A DNA stretch of 42,536 nucleotides from Desulfurococcales archaeon. GTDB lineage: Archaea; Thermoproteota; Thermoprotei_A; Sulfolobales; Acidilobaceae. Below the pieces are notes generated by a model, which worked only from the letters and a program-made list of their open reading frames with translations, had not been told where the DNA came from and did not search any database. The stretch spans positions 1 to 42,536 of the forward strand of contig WANR01000019.1 in NCBI GenBank assembly GCA_015521705.1, written 5' to 3'. The position numbers and the translations under genes were made by a program. Shown piece by piece: positions 14,843 to 23,370 of the stretch. Numbering within the stretch: position 1 is the first letter of the stretch; each line of letters starts with the position of its first letter.

Positions 14843-15981
14843 CCCCTTGACGAGCCCCGTAGAAGCACTTCCCGGTGGATCCTGCGAAGCAGCGGCTCCA
14901 GAGACTTACTATAGTGCCTAGCTGAGACGAGGATGCTTGTTAGGGGGCTGCCCGAGCTGTAAACTACTTGGTCGACAGAGAAGCCCTCGCTATCGGTAAT
15001 TTCAAGGATCCTCTTAACATCAGAGGCTTTGGCCGTGCAGCCTATAACTCCTATGCGTGCTCCCTTGCGCGTGGATTTGTGCGCGAGTATCTTAAGCCCC
15101 TTGCCCTTGCCATGACCATGCAAACCGCTGATACGGGTTCCAAACTTGTTCCACGAGCCAACATTGACTATGATGCTTGTACCCTGTAGTGGTAGAAAGG
15201 TTTTCCTGTTGAAGCCTTTAACTCTGAAAGCTGAGGCTGCCATGGCCTCGCGGAGAGAGAGCCTGGGGACCAGCACGGCTTCTCTATCTATTGAAGGATC
15301 TATGGAGTACACCCCGTCTACGTCGGATACCAGGTATACTTCCTTGAGTCTTAGGAGCTTCGCAAGAACCGTGGCTGTATAGTCTGACCCGCCACGTCCA
15401 AGAGTCGTAGCAGCACCCTCAGGTGTGGAACCCACGAAGCCCTCAATAACGGGGACTAGCCCCTTGCTTGCCGCCTTCAATAGTACTTGGACCCTGTTTC
15501 TGGTGATCCCCTCTATTATCAGCGCGTCTCCATGCATCCTATTAGTCACTATTAGTGACCTTGCATCGAACCCTACGCCTCTCAACCCAGCATAGACTAG
15601 GTAATGCTCCATGGCAATCCTGCTAAGCCTCTCCCCCAGCGAAACAACTGCGTCTATTGTTTCAGGCTTAATGGGCGCTTTGCTAGCCTCAAGGAGTCTT
15701 CTGGCTGCTCTTAGCTCAGCCATAATAGTTCTCTCAAGGACTGTTGAACCCAGCTCTCTGGCCAGCCCCATATACGTGGACTCCACGTGATCCAAGGCGC
15801 TGTAGCTACCCCTGGCCGCTTCTAAGAGGAGGTCTGTGACACCCTTCATAGCGGAGACTACTATTATGGGTAGAACACCGTTCTCTACGAATTTCTCACT
15901 AAGGTTCAGGCTAGAATCTGCAAACCCCTGGGGCGACTCCAAGACTGATCCTCCCAGTTTAACAACAACTATAGAATCCAT
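14839..15981 (-). CDS. lysC: Aspartate kinase
   Basis: Catalyses ATP-dependent phosphorylation of aspartate, the entry step of the aspartate family. Motifs are KLGGSVLE at the N-terminus, VSLGERLSRIAMEHYLV, the nucleotide-binding GRGGSDYTATVLA, SDVDGVYSIDP and FNRKTFLPL. The C-terminal ~110 residues (ARIGVIGCTAKASDVKRILE and onward) form a short ACT-type regulatory region, suggesting feedback control. I chose the ATG at 15981 (380 residues): it has a gggggtga ribosome-binding site and begins directly with the kinase strand. A longer in-frame form from 16044 adds 21 unconserved residues. First gene of the asd operon. Confidence 0.92.
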   Translation of the reverse strand: MDSIVVVKLGGSVLESPQGFADSSLNLSEKFVENGVLPIIVVSAMKGVTDLLLEAARGSYSALDHVESTYMGLARELGSTVLERTIMAELRAARRLLEASKAPIKPETIDAVVSLGERLSRIAMEHYLVYAGLRGVGFDARSLIVTNRMHGDALIIEGITRNRVQVLLKAASKGLVPVIEGFVGSTPEGAATTLGRGGSDYTATVLAKLLRLKEVYLVSDVDGVYSIDPSIDREAVLVPRLSLREAMAASAFRVKGFNRKTFLPLQGTSIIVNVGSWNKFGTRISGLHGHGKGKGLKILAHKSTRKGARIGVIGCTAKASDVKRILEITDSEGFSVDQVVYSSGSPLTSILVSARHYSKSLEPLLRRIHREVLLRGSSRG

Positions 15982-16300
15982 GCAGCTGTCACCCCCGACG
16001 CTGTAACTAGTGCTGGCAGACTCTCCTTGTCGTCTCCTGGGCAAGGAATATCCATAGACCTGCTGGAGGCTCGGATAACTGGTGCTATGTTGGCCCCTGG
16101 TGAGCCGCTAGAATGCCTAGTTAGGGAGATATAGGTAGGCGTTAAGGAAGGCCTAGGTACAAGGGATCCCTCAATACTTAGAATCTCGTTTGGCTCATAC
16201 TCTCACCTACATGGTTTACACATAACCTATAATCCGGGATTTATAAAGTTTTCGACATTCTCGGGAGGATCACGCCATGGAATCATGCCAGTTCCAGGTT
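15982..16300. other. Leader/intergenic region upstream of aspartokinase
   Basis: These 319 bases have no supported gene. On the minus strand a good TATA-like ctttataaat lies at 16239-16248, which would leave a leader of more than 200 bases before the aspartokinase ATG. A weaker cctatatct is near 16130. The proposed leader contains a tiny frame, MSQTRF then stop, which may be chance. The region also receives the 3' end of the minus-strand phosphatase gene. No known riboswitch class was recognised. Confidence 0.3.
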
Positions 16301-17131
16301 TCAGACGTGTTCTAGTTTAATCTGGTTAGCAACCGTTATCCACCCCCTTGGCGCGGCTTCTATTGAAACGATGTAGTCGGCTCTGTCTAGCCTGAGATGT
16401 TTAATCCTGCCCTCTAGCCTATCGTCTACGTGTGGTATTATGAATGGTGTGTCTACGATCTCCAGGAAGTCTTTATCGGCTTCGCTGTCTCCGATGCCGA
16501 TGGTTCTCAACCCTCTCAGCAAGGGATTTGATAAAAGCCTTCTCACTGCAAACCCCTTGCCCTTATGGCCCCCGATGTGAAGGAACCTTCTACCTAGAAA
16601 AACGTACATCCCCTTCCTCAGGGCTAGTTCTTCCATTTTTTCTAGGCACGAGCGCTGGGGGCTCCAATATACCTCCATGTAGACCCTCTTAGCGGCTTCT
16701 CTAGAAGCTTCTAGGGGTAATCCGGTAAGCCTAGCTATGGTTGAGGGGCTGGCCCTAGAGAATTTGACTAGTTCGCTGTTACAAACGGATTCTATAGGTG
16801 ACAGTTCCCGCTCCAGCGTGCTCAGGTCGGGTCCCAGCTCTTCATACTCTAGCTCGTAGCCATATACGCTTATAGAGCCCGTAGGTGTTTCTAGGAGGCC
16901 AGGCCCACCGTATATCGCTCCTCCAGACTCTGCTATCAAGAGGGAGTCGCCTAAGTTCAAGCAAAGCCTGGGAGCGAGCCGCGCAAGCTCGTAGACTGAT
17001 TTAGCGGTAACCGGGACTATAGTGTAGCCAAGCCCCTGTAGGTCCTTGATAGACCCGCAGATCCCTTCCAAGTCCTCTCCCGGACCCATCATAGTGTCGT
17101 CAATATCAGTTATTACGATCCCTGCACGCAT
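16301..17131 (-). CDS. mpgP: Mannosyl-3-phosphoglycerate phosphatase
   Basis: Removes phosphate from mannosyl-3-phosphoglycerate to give mannosylglycerate, a compatible solute that stabilises proteins under heat and salt. HAD motif I is VITDIDDTMMGP at the N-terminus. Motif II lies in TIVPVTAKSVYEL, the motif III lysine in HIGGHKGKGFAVRRLL, and motif IV in RTIGIGDSEADKDFLEIVD. At 276 residues it matches the MPGP subfamily. It lies 45 bp downstream of the synthase gene on the same strand, completing the two-step pathway. Confidence 0.88.
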   Translation of the reverse strand: MRAGIVITDIDDTMMGPGEDLEGICGSIKDLQGLGYTIVPVTAKSVYELARLAPRLCLNLGDSLLIAESGGAIYGGPGLLETPTGSISVYGYELEYEELGPDLSTLERELSPIESVCNSELVKFSRASPSTIARLTGLPLEASREAAKRVYMEVYWSPQRSCLEKMEELALRKGMYVFLGRRFLHIGGHKGKGFAVRRLLSNPLLRGLRTIGIGDSEADKDFLEIVDTPFIIPHVDDRLEGRIKHLRLDRADYIVSIEAAPRGWITVANQIKLEHV

Positions 17132-17176
17132 CTAGAATCTCCTGTGAAGCGCCTGCTATTTTGTGCGATTTAACGT

Positions 17177-18355
17177 TTATCTCGACTCGAAGTGTTTCGC
17201 AAGGTTACTGTATGCCATGAGCTTAGAGTATACTTTGGAGGTGTTTATACCGTAGGGGTCATACACCAGCGGGCTCTTGGGCTCCTCTGTGATGCCGTGT
17301 TCTTCGCCAACCTTCCTGATCATGGATTTAACGTCGTCCGTGGACAGTCGTGAGTGGTATACTGCTGCAAGGCTTTGCTCTATCATTTCCCTGATGTGTT
17401 CCTCGCCTCTCTCAGCGTGTATGTGGGGGTTCCTCGCCTCTATCTGGAGTATTTTGGCCCTGCCTGGGAGGATCCTACATTCGTTGTCCTTTAACCCGAG
17501 AAAGCATGCGCTGAAGAGGTAAGCTATCTGGTAGGCCTCTACGGCGAAGCCGCCTGCCCACTTGATCGAGAGTGCTAGCTTCGTCGTTAAGGCGTGTTCG
17601 CCGCTATTAGCAGTCTTAACTATGTCCGTCTCGACTCTCTTATGCAGGGAAAGGGCATAATTTATTATGGAATTCGTTATCATCGAGACTCTTCCCTTTC
17701 TCCTCAAGTACATGTCTGAAGAGGCTAGCTTCCCCTTGAAGGGCCACTTTATCCTAACCATGCTGTAGTCTGACTCGGCGAAGCTGAATCCTAGATAGTA
17801 TATCCAGGAGTACTCGTGCACAGCCCCCGGGACATAGTTGTCGCTGTCTATAAACCCTATATAGTCGTAGCCCAGGGCTGCCGCTATTAGGACGCCGAGA
17901 AGCATGCCCTCCCCCTTTCCATCCCTTACCCCTTCCTCTGAGAGCATGACCTCGAGGTGCGTGTCTCCCAGAGCCTCTCTCCACGCTGGGTCCTTCTGGT
18001 GGATCACTATTATCTCACGCTTGGTACTAGAATTGACTATCTTGGCCAGGTCGGTCTCGTGCATGTACCTATCCACGGGGCTCCTTGCGGAGGCTGAGAC
18101 TAGGATTACCAGTGACAGCTGGGGTATAGAGGAAAGAACGCCCTCTAGAGTAAAGAGTTCCTCGTTCTTAACAGGGACTACTATGGCGGTCTTGCTGGCT
18201 ATCTCCTCTAAGTGTGAATAGTCTAGAGCATAGACGCCCTTAAACCCCTTGAAGCCGAGGGCATCTATCGAGAGTACCCTAACAAGGTCAAAAATCGTGA
18301 TAGCACCGTACTCCTCAAACTTCTGCGGGTACTCAAGCAACACCCTCCATAACAC
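17177..18355 (-). CDS. mpgS: Mannosyl-3-phosphoglycerate synthase
   Basis: Transfers mannose from GDP-mannose to 3-phosphoglycerate (GT55/GT-A fold). A 392-residue protein with KTAIVVPVKNEELFTLEGVL, the family's nucleotide-binding start. DGKGEGMLLGVLIAAALGYD precedes the metal-binding GFIDSDNYVPGAVHEY. RIKWPFKGK and the acceptor region NSGEHALTTKLALSIKWAGG follow. Length and motif order agree with archaeal MPGS. GTG start; an out-of-frame ATG lies just inside. The phosphatase follows 45 bp later. The pair supports a hyperthermophilic, salt- or heat-stressed lifestyle. Confidence 0.92.
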   Translation of the reverse strand: MLWRVLLEYPQKFEEYGAITIFDLVRVLSIDALGFKGFKGVYALDYSHLEEIASKTAIVVPVKNEELFTLEGVLSSIPQLSLVILVSASARSPVDRYMHETDLAKIVNSSTKREIIVIHQKDPAWREALGDTHLEVMLSEEGVRDGKGEGMLLGVLIAAALGYDYIGFIDSDNYVPGAVHEYSWIYYLGFSFAESDYSMVRIKWPFKGKLASSDMYLRRKGRVSMITNSIINYALSLHKRVETDIVKTANSGEHALTTKLALSIKWAGGFAVEAYQIAYLFSACFLGLKDNECRILPGRAKILQIEARNPHIHAERGEEHIREMIEQSLAAVYHSRLSTDDVKSMIRKVGEEHGITEEPKSPLVYDPYGINTSKVYSKLMAYSNLAKHFESR

Positions 18356-18782
18356 CCACTAGCCGGGAATACAAGCCAGCCGAAACAAGCTTAAATAGGG
18401 GAAACCCAAGTTATTACAGTCTTTAGCCCTAAGGGCTTAAAACTCCATTATACCATGACACTAACAGCTTTATACTAAAACAAAAACAATAAAGTATAAG
18501 CTATAAACAATAAATAACCTAGAAATAACCTAAAACACGCGGCAACACGAGTTTAGTTCTTCGATGCTTACCCTACACTATCGGTTCCGGGGGGCCTTTC
18601 TCTAATTATGGTTAAAGTTCCTGGAGGCACTCTCCGAGGGGGAACCCGTTATTCGCATTGCCTTGGGAGTTACAACGCGGTTGGCCTGCATAGCTCGCTT
18701 GCCGTCTTGATTAAGTAATAAATAGCGGCTGGCCAATATTCTAAAAATATTAATGTAAAGGCTGCATGGAGGCGGATCCAGA
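18356..18782. other. Intergenic region, A/T-rich core, promoters on both sides
   Basis: No gene was found in these 427 bases. A strongly A/T-rich block at about 18465-18540 includes a duplicated aaataaccta. GC-rich sequence follows (ttccggggggcc and gagggggaaccc near 18588-18650). Near the right end, ctaaaaatattaa (18741-18753) and taagtaataaata (18712-18724) are TATA-like boxes for the plus-strand isomerase-like gene, whose TTG at 18783 follows a ggaggcgga ribosome-binding site. A TATA-like element for mpgS should lie near 18385-18400 (cttaaatag read on this strand is compatible). Confidence 0.35.
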
Positions 18783-20063
18783 TTGGCTATAGGTATATTC
18801 ACAGTGGCTTCCCCCCTGCAGAAGGATAGGGTCGAGTTCGTATTCTCTGTGGGTGAGAGGATCAAAAAGTTCGCCGAGAACTGGGGCGGCTTTGTGAAGC
18901 TCTCCCCCATAATAACTACTAATGCGGACGCTGCAAAGCAGGCCGAGGAGTTTGCTGGCAAGATTGATGGCGCTATTATCGTTGTTCTTAGCGGTGGCAC
19001 GGATAGGATGATCTATTACATAGCTTCCAGGCTGGGCGTCCCGACACTAGTTTTCGCGCAGCAGTACCACAACTCCTTAGCCTCTGTTAGGGAGGCTATA
19101 GCGGCTCTCAGGTATGAGGGAAGAGACGTCATTGTAGAGTATGCCAGGCTCGAGGATTTAGAGGAGGTTTTGGCACCCTATATCGACGCTCACAAGGCCA
19201 TTTCAGAGCTTAAGGGGTCAAGAATAGGGCTTGTCGGGAAGCCTGAGCCCTGGCTCCTCATAAGGCGCGAGCCCGAGCTTGTCAAGACAAGGTTTGGAGT
19301 CGAAGTCGTGGACATACCTTGGGAGGAAATGCTGGAAACAGCGAAGAAGGCTGACAGTAGCGATGTTGCAAGGGTTATGTCGAGGCTGAAATCAGAGTTT
19401 GGCAACATAGAGGTTAGCGATGAAAGGCTCGAGAACGCTGTAAGACTATACCTAGCCATGAAGTCTCTGGCAGAAAAGTACGGACTCAGCGCCATGGCCG
19501 TGGAGGCCAGAGACATGCTTGACGAGTCGCTGAGAGAGTGGGGACCCTACCTGGGCGTGGCTCTTCTAAGCGACGACGGCATACCAACAGACTACGAGGT
19601 AGACCATGACGGCATATTAACAAAGCTCATACTGCACAGATTGACAGGGGAGCAGGGATTCATGGCCAATCTCACCAGGATCATGGAGAATAGGGTCATA
19701 TTCTCCCACTGCACAATACCAACGAAAATGATTGATGTCAGATCCTCGACCCTTATGACCTACTATGAGACTGAAAGAAGCGTTGCCATAAGAGGCGCAC
19801 TGAAAGAAGGCGCTATAATGACATTCGCCAGATTCGGCGGGCCAAGACTCGACAAGGTAATGGTCGGCAAGGGCAGGGTAGTTAGGGGCCTAATAGGCGA
19901 CCCGAACCTTTGCAGAACCCAGGTAGAACTGGAAGTCTACGGAAACCCCTACACGCTCGTCGAAAAGAGCCTCGGCAACCACACAATACTAGTCTACGGT
20001 GACCACGTGAAGAAGATAGAGTACTTCGCTAAACTAGGCGGTATAGAAGTGATCAAGGTCTAG
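18783..20063 (+). CDS. L-fucose/arabinose isomerase-like protein
   Basis: A 426-residue protein with the two-part layout of L-fucose isomerase-related archaeal proteins. The N-terminal Rossmann-like half includes IDGAIIVVLSGGTDRMIYYI and VPTLVFAQQYHNSLASVREA. The second half has GVALLSDDGIPTDYEVDHDG, NRVIFSHCTIPTKMID and RGALKEGAIMTFARFGGPRL. In this superfamily Glu, Asp and His residues bind a Mn2+ at the active site; the acidic DGIPTDYEVD and the HC of FSHCTIP are candidates. The natural sugar is unknown, and some relatives are not isomerases. TTG start with ggaggcgga. Monocistronic. Confidence 0.72.
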   Translation: MAIGIFTVASPLQKDRVEFVFSVGERIKKFAENWGGFVKLSPIITTNADAAKQAEEFAGKIDGAIIVVLSGGTDRMIYYIASRLGVPTLVFAQQYHNSLASVREAIAALRYEGRDVIVEYARLEDLEEVLAPYIDAHKAISELKGSRIGLVGKPEPWLLIRREPELVKTRFGVEVVDIPWEEMLETAKKADSSDVARVMSRLKSEFGNIEVSDERLENAVRLYLAMKSLAEKYGLSAMAVEARDMLDESLREWGPYLGVALLSDDGIPTDYEVDHDGILTKLILHRLTGEQGFMANLTRIMENRVIFSHCTIPTKMIDVRSSTLMTYYETERSVAIRGALKEGAIMTFARFGGPRLDKVMVGKGRVVRGLIGDPNLCRTQVELEVYGNPYTLVEKSLGNHTILVYGDHVKKIEYFAKLGGIEVIKV

Positions 20064-20162
20064 AACCCATTAAACCCGCTTTGTAAAGACCTAGCCCTCA
20101 CAGTTTTCCTTCTCCACATACACTCCTTTATCAAGCACCCGGCGCGGGACGCCTCTACACCA

Positions 20163-20347
20163 TCAAATTGGTCGTCCCACGAGCCTTCCAAGCTCCTTGT
20201 TTAGATAGGGGTCTATAAAGCGGTTTAATGGTAGGTCGTTATATGGGAGGCATAGGGCTTCCAGGAGTACCGATTGCTTTTCACTTGAATCGTTAAGTGT
20301 GGAATGGAGGAAGGGTAACGCGGGTAGATGGTTAGGGAGAGGTTTCT
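20163..20347 (-). pseudogene. Start-less coding remnant on the minus strand
   Basis: In the 311-base gap 20064-20374 the minus strand has an open frame of about 60 codons ending in TGA at 20163-20165. It reads SEKQSVLLEALCLPYNDLPL, then RFIDPYLNKELGRLVGRP, which looks like real protein. It is bounded upstream by a stop and contains no ATG, GTG or TTG codon, so it cannot start by itself. Likely the tail of a lost gene directly downstream of the Trm14-like gene. Family unknown. The left part of the gap (20064-20160) shows nothing else. Confidence 0.35.
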
Positions 20348-20374
20348 AGCCGTATCTGGCATTGTTCCTTTGAT

Positions 20375-21445
20375 TTATTTGAGGATCGTTATTATGGAGA
20401 CCCATAGGTCTCCGTGCCTGACTTTCCTGGACTCTACTATCTTGAGGCCTGCTCTCCTGGACGCCTCTCTTACTGTGGCTTCCTCGGTTGTTATGAGGGC
20501 CACTTTTCCTCCTTTTTTGACTACTTTGTTGAGGGAGTTTATGAAGTCCTCGTAAAGGCTCTTGACTCTTGATGGGCTACCCATCCTGATGCCGTAGGGC
20601 GGGTTGGACACTACTGTGTCTATAGTCTCTGCTTCCAAATAGTCCTGGAGCCTTCTAGCATCGCCCACTATGAATTCTATCCTCTTTTTTACGCCTGCCA
20701 CGGTGGCGTTGGCTATGGCTCCTTTGATGTGTCCCGGGTTCTTGTCGATGCATATTATGCGCGAGCTCTCGAAGAGGAGCGCGGCCTCCACTGCTATAGT
20801 GCCTCCCCCACACATCGGGTCTAGTATTGTCTCGCCGTCACGGGCCCCGACTATTCTGAGCATGGAGTAAGCTATTGAGGGCTTCAGGGCAGCTGGGTGA
20901 TCGTATATCCTGTACCCCCTCCTATGCCTGGAGTGCTCCCCTGATAACAGGATCCCCAGCCTGAAGACGTCTTTGTCGACTTCTGCATAGACCACTATCT
21001 GGGGGCTGTTCAGCCTGACTCTCGGCCTCCATCCCTGCTTTCTCAGAGTAGTGTCTATCACCGAGTCACCGACTATTCTGGCGATGTCCAGGCTGGTATA
21101 CTCATGGCCCTCCCCAAGCCTCTCGGCCTCTACTGCAAACGTAGCGCCGTAGAGTAGGTACCTGTGAACCTCTGAGGCTCCTACGACCTCCCTGATCCGA
21201 TCTAGGGCTTCCCGCGAGGCGCCCACGCGCTCCTCGGCTAGAAGGAGCACAATATTGTGGATGCTCCGCATCCTAAGAAAGGGTTCAGTGCCTGTGCTAG
21301 AATCCCGGAGGCTTACAATTATTCTCCCCCTTCCCGGTAGCTCAACTACTTCGATTAAACGGTTCCCCAGTTCTTCCTTGGCTTCAAGCGCCATAATATC
21401 CTCGAGTCCCGGATTACCCGTCACCAGTAGCTTCAGGAGGTGCAC
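20375..21445 (-). CDS. THUMP-domain tRNA (guanine-N2-) methyltransferase, Trm14/TrmN-like
   Basis: Uses SAM to methylate N2 of guanine in tRNA (position 6 in characterised Trm14/TrmN). Residues 1-160 carry the N-terminal ferredoxin-like and THUMP region that binds the tRNA acceptor stem (LLVTGNPGLEDIMALEAKEE). The Rossmann methyltransferase domain follows: GETILDPMCGGGTIAVEAAL (SAM loop), IICIDKNPGHIKGAIANA, EFIVGDARRL and the catalytic VVSNPPYGIRMGS. 356 residues is normal for the family. It overlaps the TrmJ-like gene by 13 bp on the same strand, making a small tRNA-modification operon. Confidence 0.88.
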   Translation of the reverse strand: MHLLKLLVTGNPGLEDIMALEAKEELGNRLIEVVELPGRGRIIVSLRDSSTGTEPFLRMRSIHNIVLLLAEERVGASREALDRIREVVGASEVHRYLLYGATFAVEAERLGEGHEYTSLDIARIVGDSVIDTTLRKQGWRPRVRLNSPQIVVYAEVDKDVFRLGILLSGEHSRHRRGYRIYDHPAALKPSIAYSMLRIVGARDGETILDPMCGGGTIAVEAALLFESSRIICIDKNPGHIKGAIANATVAGVKKRIEFIVGDARRLQDYLEAETIDTVVSNPPYGIRMGSPSRVKSLYEDFINSLNKVVKKGGKVALITTEEATVREASRRAGLKIVESRKVRHGDLWVSIITILK

Positions 21446-22131
21446 TTCTCTAGCCTCCTACTTATACGTGAAAGGAGGAATGCCAGGCTTTTAACCTCTA
21501 CCTGGCTGGCTATGGACTTCGAGGCTAGCCTCTTAATTGAAGCCGCTATCTCTTCTCTCTTACGGTCATCACCTATAGCCTCCCTCGCCAGCTTTTCAAC
21601 ATACCTCTCCACAATGCCCAGTACGGAGGGATCCACCCCGGCGGCTCGTGGGCCCTTCCTTGCCTTGTAGAACTCGTACAAGTAAATAGCCGTAGCATTG
21701 GCTAGGTTGAGCTCTGGATACGCGTCGCTAGACGGTATCCTAGAGGTAATATTGCAGAGGGCCAGCTCCCTCCTTGTCAGCCCCACGCTCTCCCTGCCCA
21801 TGACAAGGGCTGAGACCCCCCTGACGCTCATAGCAGCCCTCACGGCGGTTTCAGGATCCACGGCACCTCTCAGGGGATCGTCTTCCCTCGAAATAGCCGA
21901 GGTGCAAATAGAGAAGCTCGTTTCAGCCAGCGCTTCTTCTAGCCTCGCCACTATCACGGCCTTCCGTAGGACCCTTGCGGCTCTAGCTGCGTACCTCTCT
22001 GCCTCATCTATAGAAGCTTTGGGTGACACTAGGTAGAACTCTTCTACCTCAAAGTTCTCTACCAGCCTCGCTATTAGGCCAAGATTGACGGATCCCTCAG
22101 TCTCTACCAGCACGAGTCTCAACTTCTCCAT
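21433..22131 (-). CDS. SPOUT-family RNA 2'-O-methyltransferase, TrmJ-like
   Basis: A 232-residue SpoU/TrmH-class enzyme that uses SAM to methylate a ribose 2'-OH, in TrmJ at tRNA position 32. Motif 1 is LVLVETEGSVNLGLIARLVE, with the conserved Asn. Motif 2 is SALVMGRESVGLTRRELALC and motif 3 is PSSDAYPELNLANATAIYLY, which together form the trefoil-knot SAM site. The C-terminal ~70 residues are helical, as in archaeal TrmJ. ATG start; the Trm14-like gene follows with overlap. The gene is divergent from tatC, with the shared promoter region 22132-22271. Confidence 0.88.
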   Translation of the reverse strand: MEKLRLVLVETEGSVNLGLIARLVENFEVEEFYLVSPKASIDEAERYAARAARVLRKAVIVARLEEALAETSFSICTSAISREDDPLRGAVDPETAVRAAMSVRGVSALVMGRESVGLTRRELALCNITSRIPSSDAYPELNLANATAIYLYEFYKARKGPRAAGVDPSVLGIVERYVEKLAREAIGDDRKREEIAASIKRLASKSIASQVEVKSLAFLLSRISRRLEKCTS

Positions 22132-22271
22132 CGGTCATAACCCGGCAAGCCCCCTCGGGAGTGGACCAAATTTATCTAACTCCCAGGCTCTAATTATGGT
22201 GATTACCTGGCAGAGGCGTGACGATAGCTTTTTCCCCTCTTCCATCGACATAGTTACATGCGTGGGGAATT

Positions 22272-23135
22272 GTGGATAGGCCTCCCAGAGACGTGGAAGC
22301 AGACTTTTGGAGCCATGTGGAGGAGCTGGCGTATAGGCTTAGGCGCATAGCTATAGCCCTAGTTATTTCCTCGGTAGTTGTCTCGGGCCTGCCAGTAAGC
22401 ATCGACCCTTACGTGCCTGCAGTGAAGGTGGTTCCCAATCTCATATTGGAGAACCTGGTGCCTGAGCAGATAACTTTCAGGGGGGAGACATACGAGATCC
22501 GCCTTGCAAGCTTTAGCCCCTTTGCAGGCTTCAATATTCTCTTCAAGTCAACCCTTCTCTTAGGTCTACTGGCTTCCAGCCCTTTTATTGCAAGAGAGAT
22601 CTTTGCCTTCATAAGGCCAGCCCTCTACCCTCACGAGGAGGCTGTCCTAAAAAAGATGGCTGCAGCCTCTACTCTCCTCTTCATGCTGGGCATTCTAGTA
22701 GCCTATTTCGTTGTAATCCCCCTGGCCTTCAAAGCCCTCTTCCTAATGACGCTGATAGCCGCTGGAGAAGGGGAACTGGTGGCGATCTCCGACGTGGAAA
22801 GACTCTTCTCCATGGCTATAGGAATAATGGTGGCTTCGGGCATCATGTTCGAGATCCCCCTGGTAATCTACCTGCTTCTCTCGCGCGGCATACTAGAGCC
22901 CAGACATTTCTCTGGTGATAACATGAAGTACGCCCTGGTGGCCTCCCTAATTCTGGGCGCCATTATAAGCCCAGACCCCACAGGGATGGGGATGCTAATG
23001 CTGGGACTACCCTACTATGCTCTACTCCATGTGGCAGTATTGGTGGGGAAGAGGAGCTATAGGAAGAGATTCGGCGAGAATAAGAGGGTGGAAGCAGGAG
23101 AGCCGGCGTATCCCCAGACAGTAGCTCACAGGTAG
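22272..23135 (+). CDS. tatC: Twin-arginine translocase subunit TatC
   Basis: Membrane receptor that recognises the RR signal of folded exported proteins. The family start is present: FWSHVEELAYRLRRIAIALV, with the HxxEL-R motif. Six membrane segments can be placed, for example AIALVISSVVVSGLP, LLGLLASSPFIAREIFAFIR, STLLFMLGILVAYFVVIPLA, FSMAIGIMVASGIMFEIPLV and LVASLILGAIISP. The GIMFEIPLVIYLL stretch and ISPDP correspond to conserved C-terminal elements. An extracellular loop of ~45 residues after the first segment is typical of archaeal TatC. GTG start. No TatA gene is in the window. Confidence 0.92.
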   Translation: MDRPPRDVEADFWSHVEELAYRLRRIAIALVISSVVVSGLPVSIDPYVPAVKVVPNLILENLVPEQITFRGETYEIRLASFSPFAGFNILFKSTLLLGLLASSPFIAREIFAFIRPALYPHEEAVLKKMAAASTLLFMLGILVAYFVVIPLAFKALFLMTLIAAGEGELVAISDVERLFSMAIGIMVASGIMFEIPLVIYLLLSRGILEPRHFSGDNMKYALVASLILGAIISPDPTGMGMLMLGLPYYALLHVAVLVGKRSYRKRFGENKRVEAGEPAYPQTVAHR

Positions 23136-23370
23136 GGATTCTCATGGATAAGCGGTCCTGTTTCGGCGAAGTTACGCTTCGTCATAGCGTAGGCTCAGAT
23201 CCCGGATTCCACCACATCCCCTGGAGGATCTATGGCTGGGCGGTTATAATAGTTCAACCGTGAAACGGCCGGGTCCGGGGTAAATTGTCGGCCTTGCCGG
23301 CTTTCCGCGGGAGTGGAAACGATAAATTGCGGTTTTCAGGCTTTTAGATACCTGTGTGTGGTGACCCGGT
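23136..23370. promoter_or_regulatory. Intergenic region with paired GTG(G)AAACG / TAAATTG repeats
   Basis: No gene seen. An inverted repeat CGGTT-N10-AACCG at 23241-23260 surrounds a TATA-like ttataata. Two related blocks follow: GTGAAACG (23260-23267) with TAAATTGTCGG (23281-23291), and AGTGGAAACGA (23312-23322) with TAAATTGCGG (23323-23332). The second block resembles the core of archaeal origin recognition boxes. A nearer TATA-like cttttagat at 23341-23349 could drive a leaderless message for the dipeptidase TTG at 23371. Role unknown. Confidence 0.35.
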
